DNA of 14,578 nt, taken from positions 1 through 14,578 of the forward strand of contig JAFGKP010000077.1 in assembly GCA_016928455.1 (NCBI GenBank), given 5' to 3'. Shown here piece after piece: positions 1 to 5,694 of this stretch. The translations under genes were made by a program, and so were the position numbers. The notes beneath the pieces are model-generated. The model worked only from the letters and a program-made list of their open reading frames with translations, had not been told where the DNA came from and ran no database searches. Positions within the stretch are counted from its first letter, which is position 1; every line of letters starts with the position of its first letter. This DNA comes from Methanomicrobia archaeon. GTDB lineage: Archaea; Halobacteriota; Syntropharchaeia; Alkanophagales; Methanospirareceae.

Positions 1-293
1 GCGTTGTTGATCCAGTGCAGGTCATCCATGTTCACCATGATATCCGTGTGGTTCAGCATATAGGGCATCAGGTATCGCTGCCCCTGGGGCATACCGACAT
101 CCGGGTTGTACCCAGGTGTTCTCGAGACCCGCTGCATCGCTAATTTCTTGCCTTCCTCGACGAACTCGGTCTTTCGCTTATCCTGCGTATAGCCGCCATA
201 GACATAGAACTTCGTTGATGTGCTATCGGGCTTCTCGGCGAACTTGTCCGACATCGCCTTCAGGAAGTTATGCTGAATATCTCCATATGGCAT
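1..293 (-). CDS. mcrA: Methyl-coenzyme M reductase alpha subunit, N-terminal part (cut by window edge)
   Basis: McrA carries most of the active site of MCR, the nickel-F430 enzyme that makes methane or, run in reverse, activates it. The 97 readable codons begin MPYGDIQHNFLKAMSDKF. They continue into hallmarks of the McrA N-terminal domain: YNPD, then GMPQGQRYLMPY, and finally DDLHWINNA at the edge, which matches the conserved DDLH(F/Y)VNNA. The family is about 570 residues, so roughly 470 residues lie outside the window. The start is the ATG at 293, one base after the mcrG stop, with a strong GGAGGTG nine bases upstream. The opening residues and the LHWINN variant look like ANME-1 McrA rather than a typical methanogen. 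That assignment is from memory, not from a search. The active-site region with the thioglycine is not visible. Confidence 0.97.
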   Translation of the reverse strand, partial: MPYGDIQHNFLKAMSDKFAEKPDSTSTKFYVYGGYTQDKRKTEFVEEGKKLAMQRVSRTPGYNPDVGMPQGQRYLMPYMLNHTDIMVNMDDLHWINN

Positions 294-294
294 T

Positions 295-1137
295 TTACTC
301 TACACCTCCTCTTGGTACGTAGGTCTTGAGTTTCTTTACCCCAATGTCCTTCTTTCCGCCTTTTACGTCTTCGATGTTCTTCCAGGACTGGAACCCGTAT
401 ACCGTTCGCTTCCAGTGTACCTCTGATTGCACGTCCATCGACTCTGGATCGTCAACTTCCTGCCAGAGCCCACCCTGTGCGTTTCGGTACATCGTGGTTC
501 GCTTGCGGAGTTCCTCCTCCGGAAGTGGCTTGCCCAGCGTTACTTCCTTGTCCATTGCACCGCCGATCATGTCCTTCACGTAGATGACATCGCCGGTCTT
601 CTCATCGATCGCCCAGCGGCGCAGTGCATCGAACATCATGCCCCGCTCGTCCAGTCGAACCGCGTGTCCGTGAACAGTCCTGCCTCGCAGGCCGGTTCGT
701 GCTGTATCGTACAGCTCGGAATCGATCAGCTCCTTCGCGATCTTCTCAACGTCTCGCTCACGTGCCTCGATAATCACACGGCCGGACAGAACACCGGGAT
801 CTACACCGCGGTATCTGCACAGCGCGGCAACTGCGCGCTGGTATGGCGTGATCGGTGCGAACATCATCGAGTCGGTGAACTGCACGTATCTGATTCGATC
901 GCCAGCCTTTGCGCCTTCGGTCGGCTCGACCATCTCACGAACCGCGCACTCAGGCTCTTCCATCTCTTCCAACGGCGGGTGAATGCTCTTGTACTCCTCA
1001 CCAGGTGCACGGTGTGCGAGTAATCGTACAACGTCTTCCTCAGGAATATCTCTCAACTTCTGGTAAGTGTAGCTGGGGTTCATGTACTTTCTGCGGTTTT
1101 CCGCAACATGGCTTTTTCCAGGCCAAAATTGTGGCAT
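295..1137 (-). CDS. mcrG: Methyl-coenzyme M reductase gamma subunit
   Basis: McrG is the gamma subunit of the alpha2-beta2-gamma2 MCR complex in the cytoplasm. Clear family blocks are HRAPGEEY near residue 43, then VEPTEGAKAGDRIRYVQFTDSM, the stretch YRGVDPGVLSGR, TVHGHAVRLDERGMMFDALRRW and GKPLPEEELRKRTT. At 280 residues it is about 30 longer than typical methanogen McrG (about 250). The extra length is a basic, tryptophan-containing C-terminal tail after the RTTMYRN segment. The start ATG is preceded by TAAGGAGG, in which the mcrB stop overlaps the ribosome-binding site, eight bases before the ATG. It lies 13 bases after mcrB and one base before mcrA, so the three genes form one transcription unit. 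Confidence 0.98.
   Translation of the reverse strand: MPQFWPGKSHVAENRRKYMNPSYTYQKLRDIPEEDVVRLLAHRAPGEEYKSIHPPLEEMEEPECAVREMVEPTEGAKAGDRIRYVQFTDSMMFAPITPYQRAVAALCRYRGVDPGVLSGRVIIEARERDVEKIAKELIDSELYDTARTGLRGRTVHGHAVRLDERGMMFDALRRWAIDEKTGDVIYVKDMIGGAMDKEVTLGKPLPEEELRKRTTMYRNAQGGLWQEVDDPESMDVQSEVHWKRTVYGFQSWKNIEDVKGGKKDIGVKKLKTYVPRGGVE
303..309 (-). promoter_or_regulatory. Ribosome-binding site of mcrA
   Basis: The minus strand reads GGAGGTG, nearly the full anti-Shine-Dalgarno complement, nine bases before the mcrA ATG. It lies inside the last codons of mcrG. It fixes the mcrA start at 293. Confidence 0.85.
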
Positions 1138-1145
1138 TTTTTGTT

Positions 1146-1153
1146 CCTCCTTA
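1146..1153 (-). promoter_or_regulatory. Ribosome-binding site of mcrG overlapping mcrB stop
   Basis: The minus strand reads TAAGGAGG, where TAA is the mcrB stop codon. The GGAGG ends eight bases before the mcrG ATG. The overlap suggests translational coupling of beta and gamma subunit synthesis. Confidence 0.85.
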
Positions 1154-2473
1154 CTTCATTATCTTCTTTGCACCGTCTGCCACTGCCTTCATCGGCTCTG
1201 CAAACTCTGGAATTGAACCCAGCACCTCGCCGTACAGCGCAGATGTCCTCGCGGGGATGAAGTACATCGTGTCTGCGTCCACGCACATCGCGGCACAGAA
1301 GCAGGGTACGAACTGACCCTTCGCGTGCCGTGTCACGATGTGGTTGCCGTAGAATACACCCGGACCGCCACCGCCGTAGATCGAGTGCGAGAAGAACGAA
1401 CTCGATACCGATGCGGCCTGTGCCATTCCGCCGTCAACGCCCGGCATGCCGGTCTCCTTCTCCAGGAGTACGTTGTAATACATAATGTTACCCGGCACGG
1501 GCTGGCCTGCACGGATTGCGGCGCAGTTCACACACACTGCTGCCAGCAAGCCTGCGGACGCATACGCATTCCACATCTGCGGATCGTTGGACTTGTATAC
1601 CCTGTATCCGGATGGCATCTTCTTCTTCTCTTGCAGCACGCCATCTGCTTTCGCCTTGTCCACGACGCTCCAGACGACACTACCAATGGTTCCGTCCTTG
1701 CCGTTGTCCTTGATCAGGTCATGCAGCATGTTGTTCGCGTTCAGTCCCTCGTACGCAAGATCCAGGAGATGCCCACGCTCGAAGGGGCCCATTGCATTCC
1801 CCATCTCATACTGCGCGGCCTCCTCCAGGATCATGGTCAACGCTGCACCTTGCAGTGCTCGCTTTCTGACCGTAGCCGCGAGGTGATTCACGGGGATGTT
1901 TCGCAGTGCGAATCCCGGACCTTCGTTCTTGATCGGCACATCGACCAGCATCTTGACCGCGCCTTCTGAGGCATCCGGATCCTGGGGGTACATACCCCAC
2001 ACGGCTGCATGCACATATGGCGCATCCCACATGCTGACGTTACAGACGTCAATGATCGCATGCGTTAACGCGCCCAGGGCAGACGTGAGACCAGCGGAGT
2101 AGTCACACAGGATTCGTGATGTCGGCGTCTGCGTCAACATGCGCTTGCCGCCTGCCATCAACTGAACCGACGTGTCATCGCCTTTCTCGACACGGAGCAT
2201 GTCCTCGACTTCCTTGGCGATCTCGCTCGCTTTATCAACGATAGGGAAGTTCCGCTCAACGCCGCGGATGACCATGCCCCTGCCTGCGATCTGCCCGGTT
2301 GCGAGATTCTTTTCTAGCTTCGCTAGATCAACCGCGCCCACTCGCATCGCCAGGTTAACGATCTTCTTGATCCCTGGGTTTTTGAGGGGACTGATCGCCG
2401 AGAGTGGCACATTGTCTGCTAGTTTCTTGCCTTTGTCGTCGAAAAGATCTATCTTATCCTCTGCCTTAGCCAT
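1151..2473 (-). CDS. mcrB: Methyl-coenzyme M reductase beta subunit
   Basis: McrB lines part of the F430/coenzyme B channel of MCR. At 440 residues it is normal length. Diagnostic blocks are the glycine-rich FFSHSIYGGGGPGVFYGNH, the following VTRHAKGQ, EGPGFALRNIPVNH, EMGNAMGPFERGHLLDLAYEGLNANN and LLEKETGMPGVDGG. Near the C-terminus FVPCFCAAMCVDAD has three cysteines where methanogen McrB usually has few, which I infer to be a lineage trait. It is the first gene of the operon. The start ATG has a GGGAGGA ribosome-binding site 10 bases upstream and a TATA-like box about 70 bases upstream. The gene is followed directly by mcrG without mcrD or mcrC, unlike the mcrBDCGA order of most methanogens. 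Confidence 0.98.
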   Translation of the reverse strand: MAKAEDKIDLFDDKGKKLADNVPLSAISPLKNPGIKKIVNLAMRVGAVDLAKLEKNLATGQIAGRGMVIRGVERNFPIVDKASEIAKEVEDMLRVEKGDDTSVQLMAGGKRMLTQTPTSRILCDYSAGLTSALGALTHAIIDVCNVSMWDAPYVHAAVWGMYPQDPDASEGAVKMLVDVPIKNEGPGFALRNIPVNHLAATVRKRALQGAALTMILEEAAQYEMGNAMGPFERGHLLDLAYEGLNANNMLHDLIKDNGKDGTIGSVVWSVVDKAKADGVLQEKKKMPSGYRVYKSNDPQMWNAYASAGLLAAVCVNCAAIRAGQPVPGNIMYYNVLLEKETGMPGVDGGMAQAASVSSSFFSHSIYGGGGPGVFYGNHIVTRHAKGQFVPCFCAAMCVDADTMYFIPARTSALYGEVLGSIPEFAEPMKAVADGAKKIMK

Positions 2474-2483
2474 AACTTCTTTA

Positions 2484-2490
2484 TCCTCCC
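2484..2490 (-). promoter_or_regulatory. Ribosome-binding site of mcrB
   Basis: The minus strand reads GGGAGGA, 10 bases before the mcrB ATG at 2473. It supports this start and shows that the mcr transcript has a true leader, unlike several other genes in the window. Confidence 0.8.
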
Positions 2491-2495
2491 ACTTT

Positions 2496-2529
2496 TACTA
2501 CCCACATATAGGGTAAGGGTAAGGTAGTA
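2496..2529. repeat. 7-bp inverted repeat in the mcrB promoter/leader
   Basis: The plus strand has TACTACC at 2496-2502 and GGTAGTA at 2523-2529, a perfect inverted pair separated by 20 bases. The spacer contains the tandem GGGTAAGGGTAAGG. It spans the predicted transcription start and could be a regulator-binding site or a leader hairpin. The rest of 2474-2660 shows no gene. Confidence 0.4.
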
Positions 2530-2538
2530 TGGTGTCAC

Positions 2539-2546
2539 TATAAAAG
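2539..2546 (-). promoter_or_regulatory. Probable TATA box of the mcrBGA operon
   Basis: The minus strand reads CTTTTATA, preceded by an A-rich BRE-like stretch (GCGAAAAG). Archaeal initiation about 25 bases downstream would place the start near 2515, giving a leader of about 40 bases that contains the GGGAGGA site. A second TATA-like octamer at 2504-2511 is too close to the ribosome-binding site to suit. Position is inferred from consensus only. Confidence 0.6.
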
Positions 2547-2660
2547 CTTTTCGCTTTCTCAAGGCAAATCAAAAATGAGATTCTACCCAGCGGGGAGATG
2601 CGTAACACTTACCCGTCCTCTTTTCTTGCCCGCTACCCTTATGCCTGGACTCGTGCTTAC

Positions 2661-3212
2661 TTACCGTTTCCGCGCTTCCGCCAGCATCAAGGTACCTGCC
2701 GTATTGAGCGTGAGCGTGACTGCCGCGAATCCTGCCACGGTAAGTGCCTTCTGAAGGCGTTTCGGGGTGAAATATAGCTTTGCATGCCCATGACTGCTCG
2801 TCTGGGGCTCGCCACCGACCCAATCGATGATAAAGATCAGACCACCGTGCCGCAAAACGCGATGCGCTTCGTTCAATGCCTGCTGTGGATGCGGAATTTC
2901 ATGAACCGCTTTGAGCGAGACGATGCCATCGAAGCTGGTATCGGGAAAGAGGAGTGCCTCCGCCGACTGCACGAGAAAGGTGAGCGTCGCGGTTTTCTGT
3001 CGCGCCTTTGCCACGCTCGACTCCACCGGATCGATACCGATCACCTCGCACCCAATCATCTCATGGAGATACCGGCTGAGTTTGCCCGTACCACAGCCAA
3101 GATCGAGAATTCTCAGGGGCGCGTCTGGCGCGCGTCTTGCCATGTCCATCAGTAGACGTCGCGCTAATTCGGTAACCAGTTCGATCTCATTCTCTAACAG
3201 GTCAGAGGTCAT
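2661..3212 (-). CDS. Small class I SAM-dependent methyltransferase
   Basis: This 183-residue cytoplasmic protein has the Rossmann-type SAM fold of UbiE/Methyltransf_11 enzymes. Motif I is LDLGCGTGK at residues 36-44, the acidic end of beta 2 is GIDPVESS near 59-66, and FDGIVSLKAVHEIPHP covers motifs II/III. The substrate cannot be read from the sequence. Its ATG overlaps the fdhD stop (ATGA), so it is translationally coupled as the third gene of the sufS-fdhD operon. It ends 188 bases before mcrB on the same strand. That position makes an MCR- or F430-related methylation (or a sulfur-methylation step) worth considering, but this is inference from context. It lacks features of McmA-type or Mmp10 enzymes that I could recognise. 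An ordinary metabolite methyltransferase is equally possible. Confidence 0.85.
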   Translation of the reverse strand: MTSDLLENEIELVTELARRLLMDMARRAPDAPLRILDLGCGTGKLSRYLHEMIGCEVIGIDPVESSVAKARQKTATLTFLVQSAEALLFPDTSFDGIVSLKAVHEIPHPQQALNEAHRVLRHGGLIFIIDWVGGEPQTSSHGHAKLYFTPKRLQKALTVAGFAAVTLTLNTAGTLMLAEARKR

Positions 3213-3991
3213 AAACCACGCTCCACTCGACGTACACGTTCAGTATGTGTATACACGTTCATCGTCTCGCCACGTACGAACCCGATAATGCACAACCCGG
3301 TCTTTTCTGCAAGTGTAATAGCGAGACTGGTCGTGGCGCCGTGTGAGGCTATGAGCGAGATGTTCGTTCGAGCGCACTTCAGGGCCATCTCTGAGGATAT
3401 CCGACCGCTGCAGGCAACGAAGGCGTGGTCAAACGGCACGTCATGGAGCAATCCGTAGCCAATGACCTTGTCGAATGCGTTGTGACGCCCTATATCCGCT
3501 ACTATACAGATTGGCTTTGCTTCGTGCCCCTCAACGACGAACAGCCCAACAAGATGTACGCCCCCGGTGATCCGATGCACGGGTGAGGTCAAGGTCGCTT
3601 TGAGGACAGTAAATACCGTATCCTGCTCGACTACCAGGCAGGACGTGATCGCCGGCAATTTTGAGTCGTCCAGGAACGATGTGCCGCCGCCACAGCCGCT
3701 CACGATGATTTTCTTACCCGAGAACCCGGGTAGGAAATGAGCCACGAGAGCGCTCGCACGGTGGCCCTCGATCTGCACCGATTCGAGCTCTGAGAGGTCT
3801 TTGATAATACCTTCGGTAAGGAGATGGCCGATCACGAACTCACGCTTCATCTCAGGGCTGAGCATCGCGGTAACGAAATGCGAGCCGTTCACGGAGATCT
3901 CAAGCGGTGCTTCCTCTGCCACCTCGTGCTTCGTATCCACGAACGTGTTGCCGCGGAATTTCACACAACTGACCTCTTTCAGTATCGTCAT
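3209..3991 (-). CDS. fdhD: FdhD family sulfurtransferase (formate dehydrogenase accessory)
   Basis: FdhD takes sulfur from a cysteine desulfurase and passes it to the molybdenum or tungsten bis-MGD cofactor of formate dehydrogenases. The 260-residue length is normal. The family features are present: an N-terminal EAPLEISVNG strand, FVIGHLLTEGII, IVSGCGGG at about 97-103, GRHNAFDKVIG, ACSGRISSEMALKCAR and the terminal IIGFVRGETMNVYT. The sulfur-carrying loop has one cysteine (Cys100), where E. coli has CxxC; a single cysteine is, I believe, common in archaeal FdhD. It starts four bases after the upstream desulfurase stop and overlaps the methyltransferase start by four bases. This repeats as an operon the IscS-FdhD partnership known from E. 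coli. No formate dehydrogenase gene is in the window; formylmethanofuran dehydrogenase or an FdhA homologue elsewhere would be the client. Confidence 0.95.
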   Translation of the reverse strand: MTILKEVSCVKFRGNTFVDTKHEVAEEAPLEISVNGSHFVTAMLSPEMKREFVIGHLLTEGIIKDLSELESVQIEGHRASALVAHFLPGFSGKKIIVSGCGGGTSFLDDSKLPAITSCLVVEQDTVFTVLKATLTSPVHRITGGVHLVGLFVVEGHEAKPICIVADIGRHNAFDKVIGYGLLHDVPFDHAFVACSGRISSEMALKCARTNISLIASHGATTSLAITLAEKTGLCIIGFVRGETMNVYTHTERVRRVERGL

Positions 3992-3995
3992 GACA

Positions 3996-5189
3996 TTACA
4001 CCGCCCTCGCTATAGCTTCCACAGCCTCCAGCAACGCATCAATCTCCTCTCCCGTGTTGTACAAATACAATGACGCGCGTACCGTTCCGTTCTTCAGCCC
4101 CAGATAGTCCATCAAGGGCATACAGCAGTGGTGACCTGAACGCACCATGATATTCGCAACTTCGTCGAGCATCCGTGCGAGTTCGTGGGGATGGACGCCG
4201 TCGACGGTAAAGGAGACCACCCCAATCCGATCACGGAGTTCAGATGGTCCGTACACCCGCACCTTCTTGATGCCGTCCAGGCCCTCGAGAAGCTGCTGGG
4301 TCAGTCGCGCTTCGTATTTGCTGATCTGCGCCATACCCACGTTATTGAGGTAATCGACGGCCCGGCCAAGCCCGATCCCCCCGGCGATATGCGGGGTACC
4401 AGCCTCGAATCGCTCGTAACCGCCTGCAAGGGTATAAGCATCTTGAGAGACCGTTTCGATCATCCCGCCGCCGAATAATGCAGGCTCAAGCAGCTCTGGA
4501 TCCCTCACCCAGAGGACACCGGTCCCGGTGGGGCCGAGCATTTTATGGCCAGCACAGGCGAAGAAGTCACAGCCAAGCCCCGCGACGTTGAGGGGGCAGT
4601 GCGGTGCTGATTGCGCGCCGTCAACGAGAACCAGCGGCCCCGTTTCCGTTCGTTTCTCTGCACAAAGCGCCGCGAGCTCTTTTACGGGCACAATTGTGCC
4701 CAGGACGTTTGAGACCTGTGAGACCGCGACCATTTTCGTCTTTTCGGTGATGGCCTGCTCGAACTCCACGAGCTCGAAGCGCCCTTCCTGCGTGGGTTTC
4801 ACGATCTTGACGCGGACGCCCTGCTCCTTCAGTCTCATCCAGGGAAGGAAATTCGAATGATGCTCCAGCAGTGTTGTCACCACTTCGTCATCGCGCTGCC
4901 AGTGCAGCCCGTAGGCGACCATATTAATGGCCTCCGTGGTATTCTTGGTGAAGATGATTTCGCCCCCGGTCGTGCCAAGAAAGCGTGCTACTTTACAATG
5001 TGCGTCCTGATAACGCTGCGTGGCAATTTGCGCCAGGCGGTACACACCTCGCCCCACATTCGCGTTGTACTCGCGATAATAGCGTGAGACCGCCTCTACT
5101 ACCGGTTCGGGTGTAAGGCTCGTGGCTGCACTGTCCAGGTAAATGACAGTGGCAGTAATAGGGAAATCCGCTCGTATTCGCTCGTTCAT
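3996..5189 (-). CDS. sufS: SufS/CsdA-type cysteine desulfurase
   Basis: This PLP enzyme releases sulfur from cysteine as a persulfide for Fe-S clusters, molybdopterin and other sulfur acceptors. The 397-residue length matches group II desulfurases. Visible are YLDSAATSLTP near the start, TKNTTEAINMVAYG, the LEHHSNFLPW segment, VDGAQSAPH, AGHKMLGPTG with the PLP-binding Lys216, and VRSGHHCCMPLMDYLG with the catalytic Cys355. A second cysteine follows directly (Cys356), where SufS usually has Ala. The start ATG has GGGAGG seven bases upstream. It heads the sufS-fdhD-methyltransferase operon. No SufE, SufB/C or IscU gene is nearby, so here the partner is probably FdhD. The symbol reflects the family group, not a tested role. 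Confidence 0.93.
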   Translation of the reverse strand: MNERIRADFPITATVIYLDSAATSLTPEPVVEAVSRYYREYNANVGRGVYRLAQIATQRYQDAHCKVARFLGTTGGEIIFTKNTTEAINMVAYGLHWQRDDEVVTTLLEHHSNFLPWMRLKEQGVRVKIVKPTQEGRFELVEFEQAITEKTKMVAVSQVSNVLGTIVPVKELAALCAEKRTETGPLVLVDGAQSAPHCPLNVAGLGCDFFACAGHKMLGPTGTGVLWVRDPELLEPALFGGGMIETVSQDAYTLAGGYERFEAGTPHIAGGIGLGRAVDYLNNVGMAQISKYEARLTQQLLEGLDGIKKVRVYGPSELRDRIGVVSFTVDGVHPHELARMLDEVANIMVRSGHHCCMPLMDYLGLKNGTVRASLYLYNTGEEIDALLEAVEAIARAV

Positions 5190-5308
5190 AGCGATCGCCC
5201 TCCCGTTGTGAGGAAATGTTATACTACTTTTAACTTATCAAGATGGTGAAAGGAAGTAAAGGCGCTATCGTTTGCGCCGGTACAACTATGATGAGAGCGT
5301 GAAGAGGA
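5190..5308. promoter_or_regulatory. Divergent intergenic region between sufS and moaE
   Basis: For sufS (minus strand) GGGAGG lies at 5199-5204, with an AT-rich TATA-like stretch around 5218-5235 (AAAAGTAGTATAAC on the minus strand). The same AT-rich stretch reads TTTTAACTTATC on the plus strand and could serve moaE, with a leader of about 50 bases. The moaE ATG at 5309 is preceded immediately by GAAGAGGA, which is close for a normal ribosome-binding site. Confidence 0.4.
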
Positions 5309-5671
5309 ATGATTGTCAACGAGGATTTTAGCATCGATGAGTTGGTACGGGACCTGAAGCGGCCTGAGATGGGTGCGATCGTTATGTTCCTGGGCATAGT
5401 GCGCGGCGACGACGGCGTGGTGGGAATGCGCGTCGAGGGCGATGACCGTGCAGCCGCGGAAAAACTGGAGCGTCTGAAGCAGGAGGCCCTCGCAACGTTT
5501 GAGATCGAGGCTGTGGAAATCGCGCACCGCCGCGCAGGATCACACCTGGTAGGCGAGCAGATCCTGCTCATTCTGGTGGGTGCTCAGCATCGCAGAGCAG
5601 CCTTTAAGGCCTGCGAATACCTGATCGATGCGATAAAAGCGGACGAGCCGTTCGAGAAGACGGAGTACTAA
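5309..5671 (+). CDS. moaE: Molybdopterin synthase catalytic subunit MoaE
   Basis: MoaE takes sulfur from the thiocarboxylated C-terminus of MoaD and inserts it into precursor Z to form the dithiolene of molybdopterin. The 120-residue protein is shorter than the usual 140-150 but keeps the key residues. These are Arg32 in GIVRGDDG, HRRAG at 73-77, GEQILLILVGAQHRRAAFKAC with His94-Arg95, and the two catalytic-type lysines in IKADEPFEKTEY (Lys110 and Lys117). The aromatic residue before the second lysine (usually Trp) is Glu here, and the C-terminus stops three residues later. No free-standing moaD is next to it. The nearest MoaD-like sequence is the C-terminal domain of the radical SAM protein at 9041-10303. 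The gene stands alone on the plus strand. Confidence 0.88.
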   Translation: MIVNEDFSIDELVRDLKRPEMGAIVMFLGIVRGDDGVVGMRVEGDDRAAAEKLERLKQEALATFEIEAVEIAHRRAGSHLVGEQILLILVGAQHRRAAFKACEYLIDAIKADEPFEKTEY

Positions 5672-5694
5672 CGTGCACAAGCATCTGAGGCTGA

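Noticed and set aside
427..1023. 198-codon plus-strand frame opposite mcrG, and similar frames opposite mcrB
   Set aside because: Shadow frames of the well-identified MCR subunits; no ribosome-binding site or family features.
2569..2660. Small minus-strand gene between the methyltransferase and mcrB
   Set aside because: The only open frame there lies mostly within the methyltransferase in another frame and has no ribosome-binding site. The stretch looks like a 3' end plus mcr promoter; a T-rich run near 2570-2580 might be a terminator but is too weak to call.
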